Counted from the stretch's first letter, positions 17,258-24,600 are shown. The stretch is 64,000 nt of DNA from Nocardia cerradoensis NBRC 101014 (GCF_000308535.1 NZ_BAFW01000388.1:62001-126000); one strand, 5' to 3'. Numbers and translations: made by a program. Notes: a model not told the origin generated them from the letters alone.

Positions 17258-17398
17258 GCCAGGTCGGATTGGTGGTCACCGAGCCGGGCTGCTCGCCCTG
17301 GCCACCACCGGCCGGAGATGAACCGGCGAGGGTGCGCGGTCGGGCCGAGCTCGGTCGGGCGTCGACGGGCCACACCGGGCCGCCGTGGACATCTACCG

Positions 17399-17474
17399 GT
17401 GAACTAATCGTGCAAGCTCCGGCACTTTTGGCGGTTTTCGCGCGATATCGCCGAGCTTTGCACGAAAAGTTCAG
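17399..17474. repeat. 76-bp imperfect-palindrome repeat, copy C
   Basis: Third copy, again 76 bp and in the same orientation. The outer 15 right-hand bases are identical to copies A and B. The stem differs in a paired way: right arm GAGCTTTGCACG and left arm CGTGCAAGCTC, so a change in one arm is matched in the other. It ends 14 bases from the stop codon of the DUF397 gene at 17489. Confidence 0.8.
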
Positions 17475-17488
17475 GGCGGAGGCTACGC

Positions 17489-17686
17489 CTAACCGAACCG
17501 GCCGCGCCGAACACCGGCGGTGAAGGTGGACCACTCCGCGGGAGCGAAGAACAGGGCAGCACCGGTACGGTTCTTCGAATCGCGAACGCTCACACCATCA
17601 TCGAGGAACGCCACCTCGACGCAGTCCTTGCTCGCGCCTGAGAAGCTCGACTTGAACCACTTCGCCCCGGACAGGTCCTTGCTCAT
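17489..17686 (-). CDS. DUF397 protein (first of three)
   Basis: A 65-residue protein starting at ATG 17686 behind AAGGAG. It has the DUF397 pattern: AKWFKSSFSG, CVEVAF, VSVRDSKN and FAPAEWSTFTAGV. DUF397 proteins (BldB-like in Streptomyces) are small partners or targets of XRE-DUF5753 regulators such as WhiJ. This copy is separated from the other two by a strong hairpin and has its own ribosome site, so it may be a separate unit. The Ala replacing a Thr/Ser near the second strand (SGASKD) is minor. Confidence 0.85.
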   Translation of the reverse strand: MSKDLSGAKWFKSSFSGASKDCVEVAFLDDGVSVRDSKNRTGAALFFAPAEWSTFTAGVRRGRFG

Positions 17687-17809
17687 GACAGGCGCTCCTT
17701 GGTCGGTAATGCCGAAACAAGCTGGGAGGCTCAACAATTAGTGTTGCATGAGATCGACGGCCAGGGCACCGGTCGGCGCAATACCTCTGTCGAGGAGGCT
17801 GCGGACGGC

Positions 17810-17842
17810 AGAACCCCCGAAGGTTCCACCCTCGGGGGTTCT
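17810..17842. terminator. Hairpin between DUF397 genes
   Basis: AGAACCCCCGA, an 11-base loop, TCGGGGGTTCT: a perfect 11-bp stem just after the stop of the second DUF397 gene (minus strand). There is no T-run, as is common for actinobacterial terminators. It probably ends the regulator-DUF397 transcript. Confidence 0.55.
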
Positions 17843-17860
17843 CGGCTGCTACAGGATGCC

Positions 17861-18064
17861 TCAGGCGTGGTCGAACCGGCCATGTTCCAGGCCGGTGGTG
17901 AACGCGGACCACTCGGAAGAAGTGAAGACCAGGACAGGGCCAGCGGGATTCTTCGAATCACGCACGCCGACACCATCTTCGAGGAACGCCACCTCGACGC
18001 AATCCTTGGTAGAGGTCGATCGACTCGACTTGAACCACTTCGCCGTGGACAGATCGTTGCTCAT
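17861..18064 (-). CDS. DUF397 protein (second of three)
   Basis: A 67-residue protein starting at ATG 18064 behind AGGAG. It shares most residues with its neighbours: TAKWFKSSRS, DCVEVAFLEDGVGVRDSKNP and SSEWSAFTTGLEHGRFDHA. It follows the third copy by 9 bases, so the two are surely co-transcribed with the DUF5753 regulator. Tandem copies that differ mainly near residues 12-17 and in the tail suggest recent duplication with some divergence of a contact surface. Confidence 0.9.
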   Translation of the reverse strand: MSNDLSTAKWFKSSRSTSTKDCVEVAFLEDGVGVRDSKNPAGPVLVFTSSEWSAFTTGLEHGRFDHA

Positions 18065-18073
18065 GGCACGCTC

Positions 18074-18277
18074 CTATGCCTGGTCGAAGTCACCCTGCTC
18101 TACGCTCGCGGTGAACGTGGACCACTCCGAGGGCGTGAAGATCAAGGCGGGACCGGCGGGGTTCTTCGAATCACGTACGCCGACACCGTCATTGAGGAAC
18201 GCCACCTCGACGCAGTCCTTGGTTGAGCTCGAGAAGCTTGATTTGAACCACTTCGCCCCGGACAGATCGTTGTTCAC
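18074..18277 (-). CDS. DUF397 protein (third of three)
   Basis: A 67-residue protein starting at GTG 18277, which overlaps the regulator stop as GTGA, behind AAGGAG. The family pattern is complete: GAKWFKSSFSS, DCVEVAFLNDGVGVRDSKNP and PSEWSTFTASVEQGDFDQA. The coupling to the DUF5753 gene makes it the likely direct partner of that regulator. Confidence 0.9.
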   Translation of the reverse strand: MNNDLSGAKWFKSSFSSSTKDCVEVAFLNDGVGVRDSKNPAGPALIFTPSEWSTFTASVEQGDFDQA

Positions 18278-19155
18278 GGCATGTGCTCCTTGATCAGTGC
18301 CACCGAATCAGCTGGTGACAACGCTACACGATCAACATCTCGGAGAGCTTGCGAATATCGTTGCAGCTCTGCGTCACGTTCCAGGTAGAGATCCCCGGCC
18401 CAACCCTCGACATAAATGATGGGCGGTTGGGCGAGGCCAGACTGTGGGAGGTCCGGGAACTCCAACTTAGTGAATGGCCCCGCTACCGAGCCGAGAGGGC
18501 TACTCGCGACGAAGGGGACGATTCGGATGCAGACGTTCGGCAACGCCGCCAGGTTCACGAGGTGCCTCAGCTGGTCGGAATGTACCGCCTGACCGCCGAC
18601 CTGATCACACAGCACAGCCTCGTGCAGCAGGGCCGAAACTCGCAGATTCACATCTTGCAGCCGCTCTTGGCGATGGGTCTGCCACTCGATACGGCGCTCG
18701 AGTTGCGCTCCAGGGATTTCAGGATATTCAGCCCAGGCGATAGCACGCCTGTAGTCGGGTGTCTGAAACAGGCCGGGCACGATGGTCGTCTTCCAGATCG
18801 TCAGCCGGTCCGCCGCATCCTCCAGCGCCAGGTAGTGGTTGAAACCAGTCGAAATCTGGTCCGCGTACGCCCTCCACCAGCTGGCCGTCACCTTCCCCTC
18901 CCGCGATGCGCGAATCTCCTTCACCAGATCCAGGCAGATGCGCCGCTCCTCATCGCTCGCCCCGTAGCTGTCGCACAGTGCGTTCACCTGGAGGCTCGTG
19001 ATTCTCGTCGTCTGCCCCTCTTCGATGCGGCCGATGGTCTGATGCGACGTTTCCGCGATGCGCGCGGCCTGGGATTGTCCCATTCCCTTGTTGTTTCGCA
19101 GCCGCCGCAGTTCGCGCCCCAATGCTCGTTGCGCGAGTGTGCTCCCTGACCCCAT
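18274..19155 (-). CDS. XRE-family regulator with DUF5753 (WhiJ/Scr1-type)
   Basis: A 293-residue protein starting at ATG 19155 behind GGGAG. Residues 10-70 are a helix-turn-helix (GRELRRLRNNKGMGQSQAARIAETSHQTIGRIEEG). Residues 95-285 are the DUF5753 domain, with WWRAYADQISTGFNHYLALEDAA, TIVPGLFQTPDYRRA and LRHLVNLAALPNVCIRIVPF. In Streptomyces such regulators work with DUF397 partners in development; some databases list them as antitoxin-like. It is followed by two coupled DUF397 genes and a third beyond a hairpin. Divergent small genes begin at 19351. Confidence 0.9.
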   Translation of the reverse strand: MGSGSTLAQRALGRELRRLRNNKGMGQSQAARIAETSHQTIGRIEEGQTTRITSLQVNALCDSYGASDEERRICLDLVKEIRASREGKVTASWWRAYADQISTGFNHYLALEDAADRLTIWKTTIVPGLFQTPDYRRAIAWAEYPEIPGAQLERRIEWQTHRQERLQDVNLRVSALLHEAVLCDQVGGQAVHSDQLRHLVNLAALPNVCIRIVPFVASSPLGSVAGPFTKLEFPDLPQSGLAQPPIIYVEGWAGDLYLERDAELQRYSQALRDVDRVALSPADSVALIKEHMP

Positions 19156-19190
19156 GTTGTTAGCTCCCCTATCGATTGTGTCCCGGTTTT

Positions 19191-19215
19191 CTGGACAGGT
19201 CCCCACTGGACAGGT
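19191..19215. promoter_or_regulatory. Direct repeat upstream of the DUF5753 regulator
   Basis: CTGGACAGGT occurs twice (19191-19200 and 19206-19215), 15 bases apart, 36-60 bases upstream of the regulator start and in the divergent intergenic region. A direct repeat with this spacing fits an XRE-type autoregulatory site. Confidence 0.4.
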
Positions 19216-19350
19216 TGCTGGTAGACGAGTTCAAACAATCGGTACGGCAACGGATATCCGAAATCCCCACCATTCGACTACAACTCGCGGCCGAGTCGAT
19301 GCAACCTCAACGCCGACAACCACTTTCACATCGCAGGGGAAGTATCCACC

Positions 19351-19518
19351 ATGGGACTGCTCAACCACGATCGAATGCCGATCATGACCGTCTCCTACGC
19401 GCATATCATCATGCAATTGCACATCGACTGCGCTTTGTGCGTGTGCCCGGTGAAACAGCAGGCGAAGCAGCGGCTCATCGAGGCGAAACACTTGGTGCCG
19501 GACTCGGGTCGGGAGTGA
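19351..19518 (+). CDS. Small conserved-looking Cys-containing protein
   Basis: A 55-residue protein starting at ATG 19351, 8 bases after AGGGGAAG. The core LHIDCALCVCPVKQQAKQRLIEAKHLVPDSG looks like the short actinobacterial proteins that carry a Cys-rich strand followed by a helix and a LVPDxG end; three cysteines (CALCVC) could bind a metal. It is the first of three closely packed small genes divergent from the DUF5753 regulator. Function unknown. Confidence 0.5.
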   Translation: MGLLNHDRMPIMTVSYAHIIMQLHIDCALCVCPVKQQAKQRLIEAKHLVPDSGRE

Positions 19519-19523
19519 GGCCG

Positions 19524-19703
19524 ATGTTCTGGGAATTCGTTCTGCTGATCAGTATTCCGCTCGCTGTGATCGTGCTCGCGGTGTTCTGGCCCGAACAGAT
19601 CTCCAAGCCCGAATCGCGCGATTCCGTGCGCGCGATCATCGACCGCATCGCGCGCGAGGACCGCGCCGGAGAGGCGAAATACCGTGACCGATACCGCGAA
19701 TAG
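19524..19703 (+). CDS. Small single-pass membrane protein
   Basis: A 59-residue protein starting at ATG 19524, 5 bases after the previous stop, with GGGAGTGAGG as ribosome site. Residues 2-21 (FWEFVLLISIPLAVIVLAVF) are one transmembrane helix near the start; the rest is charged and helical (RAIIDRIAREDRAGEAKYRDRYRE), likely cytoplasmic. The family is not recognised. The spacing suggests that it is translated with its neighbours. Confidence 0.55.
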   Translation: MFWEFVLLISIPLAVIVLAVFWPEQISKPESRDSVRAIIDRIAREDRAGEAKYRDRYRE

Positions 19704-19971
19704 CGGCCATTTCCGGACGGCGGTCGGGCCGTCGTCGGCGTGGTGGCGGGTCGCCGGCCGCGAGCGGGTCGAGATCACTCATCTCACCGATCGCGAAAAA
19801 GCCGTCAATACCGAATCTTTCGTGAATTTCCGGGTGACGCGGTACTCGTGCCACGGCGTGGTCTTCATCGACACGCCGAGTTTGGCGCAAGCACATTCCC
19901 TTCTGCCGCAATACCACGCGCTGTGGTGCGCGGTGAGCGAGGAGTTCCGCCGCCGCCCGCCACGGAGATGA
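19684..19971 (+). CDS. Hypothetical protein
   Basis: A 95-residue protein from GTG 19684, overlapping the previous gene by 20 bases. It has a mixed, globular-looking sequence (WWRVAGRERVEITHLTDREKAVNTESFVNFRVTRYSCHGVVFIDTP) and a basic tail. I see no known domain or strong ribosome site, so the start is uncertain. It ends about 45 bases before the mscR promoter. Confidence 0.45.
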   Translation: MTDTANSGHFRTAVGPSSAWWRVAGRERVEITHLTDREKAVNTESFVNFRVTRYSCHGVVFIDTPSLAQAHSLLPQYHALWCAVSEEFRRRPPRR

Positions 19972-20015
19972 AAATGGTTTCCACCAGCACGCGAGCGGCA
20001 CAGACGAGGAAGCTG

Positions 20016-20038
20016 AACTATAGTCTGGACACCTGTCC
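20016..20038 (+). promoter_or_regulatory. mscR promoter with GGACAnnTGTCC operator
   Basis: TATAGT (20019-20024) is a plausible -10 element, followed at once by the perfect palindrome GGACA-cc-TGTCC (20027-20038), so a repressor would cover the start of transcription. The same arrangement (AACTATA, then the palindrome) recurs upstream of the aldehyde dehydrogenase at 31267-31289, 18 of 23 bases being identical. Confidence 0.6.
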
Positions 20039-20108
20039 GGCGCACCCGGTGCGGGCATACACTGACCCGTAAGGTGAACCGGCACCACCGACGCGTAAAG
20101 GAGATTCC

Positions 20109-21191
20109 ATGTCCCAGAAGGTTCGCGGCGTCATCGCCCGCAGTGTGGGCGCCCCGGTCGAGATCGTCGATATCGTCATCCCCGATCCGGGTCCGCACGA
20201 CGTGGTGGTGCGGGTGCAGGCCTGCGGGGTGTGCCATACCGATCTGACCTACCGCGAGGGCGGCATCAACGACGAATTCCCCTTCCTGCTCGGCCACGAG
20301 GCGGCCGGCGTGGTGGACACCGTCGGCGATGCCGTCACCCACGTCCAGCCCGGCGATCACGTGGTGCTGAACTGGCGCGCGGTGTGCGGCCAGTGCCGGG
20401 CCTGCAAGCGTGGCAAGCCGTGGTACTGCTTCGACACCCACAACGCGAGCAAGCCGATGACGCTGGCAGACGGCACCGAGCTGACCCCGGCCCTGGGCAT
20501 CGGCGCCTTCGCCGACAAGACCCTGGTCCACGAGGGGCAGTGCACCGTGATCGACCCGGAGACCGATCCCGCCGTGGCGGGCCTGCTCGGCTGCGGTGTG
20601 ATGGCCGGGCTGGGCGCGGCGATCAACACCGGCGGCGTGAGCTACGGCGATTCGGTCGCGGTCATCGGCTGCGGCGGCGTCGGTGACGCGGCGATCGCGG
20701 GGGCGCGGCTGGCGGGCGCCACCACCATCATCGCGATCGACCGCGATCCGCGAAAGCTGGAGTGGGCCAAGGAACTCGGCGCCACCCACACCCTCGAGGC
20801 CGGTGACGACGTGGTCGAGCGGGTGCAGGAATTGACCGGTGGTTTCGGCGCCGACGTGGTGATCGACGCGGTCGGGCGGCCGGAAACCTGGAAGCAGGCC
20901 TTCTACGCGCGCGATCTGGCCGGCACGGTGGTGCTGGTCGGCGTGCCGACGCCGGATATGACGCTGGAGATGCCGCTCATCGACTTCTTCTCGCACGGCG
21001 GCTCGCTGAAATCCTCGTGGTACGGCGACTGCCTGCCGGAACGCGACTTCCCGATGCTGCTCGACCTCTACCGCCAGGGACGGTTGCCGCTGGAGCGCTT
21101 CGTCAGCGAGCGCGTGGCCCTCGACCAGGTGGAGCAGGCCTTCACCACCATGCACCACGGCGACGTCCTGCGATCGGTGGTGACGCTGTGA
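20109..21191 (+). CDS. mscR: S-(hydroxymethyl)mycothiol dehydrogenase (formaldehyde detoxification)
   Basis: A 360-residue zinc-dependent MDR enzyme starting at ATG 20109 behind AAAGGAG. The catalytic zinc ligands are in GVCHTD and GHEAAG; structural zinc is in CGQCRACKRGKPWYC; NAD binding uses GCGGVG. The sequence and the following metallo-beta-lactamase-fold gene mirror M. tuberculosis Rv2259 (mscR)-Rv2260. It oxidises the mycothiol-formaldehyde adduct and can reduce S-nitrosomycothiol. Mycothiol use agrees with an actinobacterial host. Regulation is probably through the palindrome at 20027. Confidence 0.9.
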   Translation: MSQKVRGVIARSVGAPVEIVDIVIPDPGPHDVVVRVQACGVCHTDLTYREGGINDEFPFLLGHEAAGVVDTVGDAVTHVQPGDHVVLNWRAVCGQCRACKRGKPWYCFDTHNASKPMTLADGTELTPALGIGAFADKTLVHEGQCTVIDPETDPAVAGLLGCGVMAGLGAAINTGGVSYGDSVAVIGCGGVGDAAIAGARLAGATTIIAIDRDPRKLEWAKELGATHTLEAGDDVVERVQELTGGFGADVVIDAVGRPETWKQAFYARDLAGTVVLVGVPTPDMTLEMPLIDFFSHGGSLKSSWYGDCLPERDFPMLLDLYRQGRLPLERFVSERVALDQVEQAFTTMHHGDVLRSVVTL

Positions 21192-21808
21192 AGATCGACC
21201 GCGTCGTCACCTCCGGAAAGTTCGAATTGGACGGCGGCAGTTGGGATGTCGACAACAACGTCTGGGTCGTCGGCGACGACCGCGAGGCCGTCGTCATCGA
21301 CGCCGCCCACCAGGCCGAGCCGATCATCGCGGCCGTCGGCGATCGCACGGTGCGCGCGATCATCTGCACCCACGCCCACAACGACCACATCAACGTGGCC
21401 ACCGAACTGGCCGCGGCGCTGCGGGCCCCGATCCTGCTGCATCCGGCCGACGAGGTGCTGTGGAGCGCGATCTACCCCGACACCCGCTACGAGCCGCTGC
21501 ACGATCGGGAGCGAATTCCGTTGGCGGACAGCGACATCGAGGTCCTGCACACACCGGGCCACTCCCCCGGCGCGGTGAGCCTGTATCTGGCCTCGGAGAA
21601 GACGGTCTTCACCGGCGACACCCTGTTCCAGGGCGGCCCCGGCGCCACCGGCCGCTCGTTCTCGAGCTTCCCGACGATCATCGAATCCATCCGCACCCGC
21701 CTGCTGCATCTCCCTGCAGACACCACCGTCCTCACCGGACACGGCGACTCCACGACCATCGGTGCCGAGGCGCCCCACCTACCGGAGTGGATCAAGCGCG
21801 GACACTGA
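21188..21808 (+). CDS. Metallo-beta-lactamase-fold hydrolase, mscR partner
   Basis: A 206-residue protein starting at GTG 21188, overlapping the mscR stop as GTGA. The metal motif is CTHAHNDHIN (HxHxDH), with later ligands in HTPGHSPG, FTGDTLF and TGHGDST. It belongs to the glyoxalase-II-like branch. As the coupled partner of mscR it most likely hydrolyses S-formylmycothiol to formate and mycothiol; this role is inferred from the gene pair and fold. Confidence 0.85.
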   Translation: MKIDRVVTSGKFELDGGSWDVDNNVWVVGDDREAVVIDAAHQAEPIIAAVGDRTVRAIICTHAHNDHINVATELAAALRAPILLHPADEVLWSAIYPDTRYEPLHDRERIPLADSDIEVLHTPGHSPGAVSLYLASEKTVFTGDTLFQGGPGATGRSFSSFPTIIESIRTRLLHLPADTTVLTGHGDSTTIGAEAPHLPEWIKRGH

Positions 21809-21831
21809 TGGTGAAGGCGCCACCCGGGGGC

Positions 21832-22611
21832 CTACGGGCACTTCAGTACCTGGCAGACCTGAATGAAGTGATCGCGACGGACGTCTCTGCCGTTCGAACC
21901 ACCGTTGATGATCTGCGACACCGGGTCGATGCTCGCCGGGTTCTGGGGGTGGGCGTTGTCCGCCACGGCATTGAGGTTGTGGGTGGTCCAGTACCACGCG
22001 GCCGTGGCGAACGCGTACTGCGGATCGGCGACCAGCTCCGGGTGGTTGACGAAGTCGACGCCCAGCGCCTGGCTCGCGAGTTCGTAATTGTGCCGGCCGG
22101 TGAGCTGGAGGGCACCGCGCCCCTTGTACTTGGGTCCGTCACCGGGCTCGGTGTTGCCGAGATCCGCGCGCCCGTCGTAGGCGCTGCCGTCGCTGTATTC
22201 GGTCAAGGTGGCGAAGCCATCCGTTTCCTGACCGATCTGAGCGAGGAAGGCGGCAGCACGCTGCGGTGTGTCGTCGATACCCGCCGCCGCCATCGCAGTG
22301 TTGATCTGCGGCAGCCAGGCGCTGACATGCGCCTGATCGGCGCCGGGCAACGCCGCCGGTGCGGCAATGGGCTGTGGCGCCGGAGCGGCACTCGGCTGGG
22401 GCGCCGGAGCGGGCGCCGGAGCTGCGGCGGCCGGGGCCGCCGGGACAACGGGGGTCGACAACGCATGCAGCGCGACCGCGTCCGGTTTGGCCGACTCGCT
22501 GACGCCGGCGGCGGTGGTGATGGCCGCGACCGCGGCGGCGGCCGCTGCCACGGCACCGGCGGTACGAACGAGTGATGTCACCGACGTGCGGCGCGCGAGT
22601 TTCGAAGACAT
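21832..22611 (-). CDS. Glycoside hydrolase family 19 (chitinase-like) secreted protein
   Basis: A 259-residue protein starting at ATG 22611. The N-terminus is basic (SSKLARR) and then a long Ala-rich hydrophobic signal segment, followed by a Pro/Ala-rich linker (PAPAPAPQPS). The catalytic domain (about residues 95-259) has the GH19 features AFLAQIGQETDGF (first Glu), EYSDGSAYDGRADLGN, YKGRGALQLTGRHNY and IINGG. It would cut chitin or, as for several actinobacterial and phage members, peptidoglycan. It may serve cell-wall remodelling or predation on fungi. Confidence 0.85.
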   Translation of the reverse strand: MSSKLARRTSVTSLVRTAGAVAAAAAAVAAITTAAGVSESAKPDAVALHALSTPVVPAAPAAAAPAPAPAPQPSAAPAPQPIAAPAALPGADQAHVSAWLPQINTAMAAAGIDDTPQRAAAFLAQIGQETDGFATLTEYSDGSAYDGRADLGNTEPGDGPKYKGRGALQLTGRHNYELASQALGVDFVNHPELVADPQYAFATAAWYWTTHNLNAVADNAHPQNPASIDPVSQIINGGSNGRDVRRDHFIQVCQVLKCP

Positions 22612-22636
22612 GCGATGTGATTCCTTGTTCTTGACC

Positions 22637-22745
22637 GTTCGGCCGGGCTCGGGCATGCGGCGGGCAGCGCGCGACCCGACGGGACCGCAACGAACTCGCC
22701 TCTGCACGAGGTGCTGGGGGATGACTTGATCTGGATCGGCCGAAC
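22637..22745 (-). promoter_or_regulatory. Long-range stem in the GH19 leader
   Basis: GTTCGGCCG (22637-22645) and CGGCCGAAC (22737-22745) are perfect complements separated by 91 bases within the leader of the GH19 gene. This could close a structured leader RNA. I looked for c-di-AMP (ydaO) riboswitch motifs, which often precede cell-wall hydrolases in this phylum, and did not find them. Confidence 0.3.
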
Positions 22746-22894
22746 TACTGCAGGCGCCGCGATGTGTGGCGCCTCGACATATGTCAGGCGTACGTCCTGC
22801 CGCGTCCGGTCCGCCGACGGGGTTTCACTCCGACGGCGCGGCCGTGTATGACGAGGGTTTCAATTGGGAGACACGAATGCGCGATTCGCATTAC

Positions 22895-23046
22895 ATAACC
22901 GAATCGGGCGAGCCGGTTATATCTCAAGACGATAACGCTCATGCATCATGGGTGCAACGAACACACGTTCGAGAGAACGGTGCCGGCACCACACTTTCCC
23001 TGGGACGACCGGGAGATCCTCGCTAAACTGTGTGTTGGCACACAGT
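22895..23046. promoter_or_regulatory. Two inverted repeats in the GH19/ppnP divergent region
   Basis: ATAACCG and CGGTTAT (22895-22901, 22914-22920) form a 7-bp inverted repeat. ACTGTGTG-ttgg-CACACAGT (23027-23046) is a perfect 8-bp stem with a 4-base loop, about 120 bases upstream of ppnP. Neither has a T-run. They are candidate operators or transcript-end hairpins. The rest of 22746-23167 has no gene I can support. Confidence 0.4.
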
Positions 23047-23167
23047 AGGGGATTCTGTATCGCGGATCACGTTCAGATCACGAGTCCCGCGTCCCGAGGC
23101 TCCCGCGCGGAGCGCGAAGGTGGCGACAGTAGGCTGACCCCTCCACCTCATCTCCGGGAAAGAGACC

Positions 23168-23479
23168 ATGTCGCAGTTCGAGAACGTCAGCGTGGCCACC
23201 AAGGCCAATGTGTACTTCGACGGCACATGCGTGAGCTACAGCCTCACGCTGCCCGACGGCACCAAGAAGTCGGTCGGCGTGATCCAGCCCGCGACCTTGA
23301 CCTTCAGCACCGGCGCCCCGGAAGTCATGGAGCTGGTGGAAGGCGAGTGCGCCGTGACTCTGCCCGGCGAAACCGAGCCGACGACCTATCGCGGCGGGGA
23401 ATCGTTCTCCGTGCCTGGCGACAGCTCGTTCGACATCGAGGTTGTGCAGACGCTGCACTACGTGTGCCACTACGGCTGA
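23168..23479 (+). CDS. ppnP: Pyrimidine/purine nucleoside phosphorylase, PpnP family
   Basis: A 103-residue cupin-like protein starting at ATG 23168 behind GGGAAAGAG. It has the DUF1255/PpnP pattern: VSVATKANVYFDG, VSYSL, KKSVGVIQP, MELVEGECAVTLPG and GGESFSVPGDSSFDIEV. The family splits several nucleosides with phosphate and works in salvage. The length equals that of the family (about 95-105). It stands alone, followed by a convergent terminator. Confidence 0.9.
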   Translation: MSQFENVSVATKANVYFDGTCVSYSLTLPDGTKKSVGVIQPATLTFSTGAPEVMELVEGECAVTLPGETEPTTYRGGESFSVPGDSSFDIEVVQTLHYVCHYG

Positions 23480-23527
23480 CCACAGGTCGGACCTGGCCCG
23501 GCGGGCCGAGCGAATCAATGAAACGAC

Positions 23528-23559
23528 CGAGGGCCGCACGAGCGATCGCGCGGCCCTCG
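23528..23559. terminator. Bidirectional terminator between ppnP and the NmrA-like gene
   Basis: CGAGGGCCGC and GCGGCCCTCG form a 10-bp stem, extended by three further pairs toward the loop after one mismatch. It lies between convergent genes and is nearly the same sequence as the hairpin at 25258-25291. Confidence 0.75.
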
Positions 23560-23596
23560 CGGCATCGAGCAGCGCGACGGCACCACCCGGCGATGA

Positions 23597-24472
23597 TCAC
23601 GCCCGGGTGTCGAGCACGGAGCGGATCAGCTTCGCGCCTTTGGCCTCGAGCCAGTCCCGGAAGGTCATCAATCCCGGGTGCAGTGTGCGTAGTTCGTCGA
23701 CGTCGACGTCGGGGATGCTGCCGTTACCGCTGTTGAGCAATTCGTAGCCGCGGGCGAAGCGTTCGTTGATGCGGCGCAGTTCCTCGATCGGACGCTGGAT
23801 GTAAGGGACCGTTCGCCCGACGGCGGCGCTCACCTGCGCGGCGACCTCGGGCGGGGTCAGCACGTCGCCGACCAGTTCCAGCGTCCGGCCGCGGTAGTCG
23901 TCCGGATTCCGCAGCGCGAGCGCGGTGAACGCGCCGATATCGTCGAGCGCGATGAATTGCTGACGCACGTGGGCAGCGGCGGCGGTGCGTAGCGCGCCGT
24001 CGCGGATCCCGACCGTGTCGGACTGCGTGATCAGATTCTCCATGAAGGAACTCGGCCGCAGCACCGTGGCCGAGACACCCGACGCGGCGATGTATTGCTC
24101 GATTTCCCATTTGGCCGGCTGGCCGCCGCGGTCGGCGCCGAGGCCCGAACTGTAAACCAGATGTGCCACACCGTATTTCACCGCCGCGTCGGTGACGGCC
24201 TTACCGGCCTCGACCTCGTCCTGCTCCGGCGCCAGCGGACCGGGATGCACGCTGTACACACCGTAGGCGCCGTCGACACAGCGGTCGATCGTCGCGAGGT
24301 CTTCCAGCGAGCCCGCGATCACCTGCGCACCCGCCTGCGCCAGGCTCCGCGCCCTGTCGCTGTCCGGGCGCCGAGTCAACACCCGCACCCGCCACCCGTC
24401 GGCGAGCAGCCGGTCGGCGACCGCCCCGCCCTGCTGTCCGGTCGCGCCGATGACGAAAACAACCTGGTCCAT
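23597..24472 (-). CDS. NmrA/HSCARG-like NAD(P)-binding protein
   Basis: A 291-residue protein starting at ATG 24472 behind GGAGGG. The nucleotide-binding motif GATGQQGG and the sequence RVLTRRPDS, HLVYSSGLGADRGGQPAKWEIEQYI and VLRPSSFMENL are those of NmrA-type atypical SDRs, which sense NADP redox state or reduce quinone-like compounds. It is divergent from a TetR gene, with two matching operators between them, so it is most likely the main target of that repressor. Confidence 0.85.
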   Translation of the reverse strand: MDQVVFVIGATGQQGGAVADRLLADGWRVRVLTRRPDSDRARSLAQAGAQVIAGSLEDLATIDRCVDGAYGVYSVHPGPLAPEQDEVEAGKAVTDAAVKYGVAHLVYSSGLGADRGGQPAKWEIEQYIAASGVSATVLRPSSFMENLITQSDTVGIRDGALRTAAAAHVRQQFIALDDIGAFTALALRNPDDYRGRTLELVGDVLTPPEVAAQVSAAVGRTVPYIQRPIEELRRINERFARGYELLNSGNGSIPDVDVDELRTLHPGLMTFRDWLEAKGAKLIRSVLDTRA

Positions 24473-24524
24473 GTGCCCTCCGTAGGCGGATCTTCGGATC
24501 TTCCGCGCCACCACGCGCAGTAAA

Positions 24525-24571
24525 CGGAGACCACTCTCCGCTTTCATCACTATACGGAGAGCCGTCTCCGT
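24525..24571. promoter_or_regulatory. Two TetR operators between NmrA-like and tetR genes
   Basis: CGGAGA-ccac-TCTCCG (24525-24540) and ACGGAGA-gccg-TCTCCGT (24554-24571) share the form CGGAGAnnnnTCTCCG. Their centres are 30 bases apart, about three helical turns, so two repressor dimers could bind on one face. The second copy is 30 bases from the tetR start and the first is 53 bases from the NmrA-like start. Confidence 0.75.
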
Positions 24572-24600
24572 TTCGCAATGGTGGCCGCTACGATCGAGCG

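Noticed and set aside
13203..17474. The 76-bp repeats as integron attC sites
   Set aside because: The size and palindrome fit, but the ends read GTTCAG rather than the attC GTTRRRY form, and there is no integrase gene or typical cassette series in view.
18274..19155. Calling the DUF5753/DUF397 set a proven toxin-antitoxin system
   Set aside because: Database names suggest this, but the studied relatives (WhiJ, BldB) are developmental regulators and no toxin fold is visible.
22612..22745. ydaO-type c-di-AMP riboswitch upstream of the GH19 gene
   Set aside because: The conserved purine-rich core of that riboswitch could not be found in the leader; only a closing-type stem is present.
22766..23026. 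An 86-codon plus-strand frame between the GH19 and ppnP genes
   Set aside because: There is no ribosome site or recognisable sequence, and it runs across the inverted repeat at 22895.
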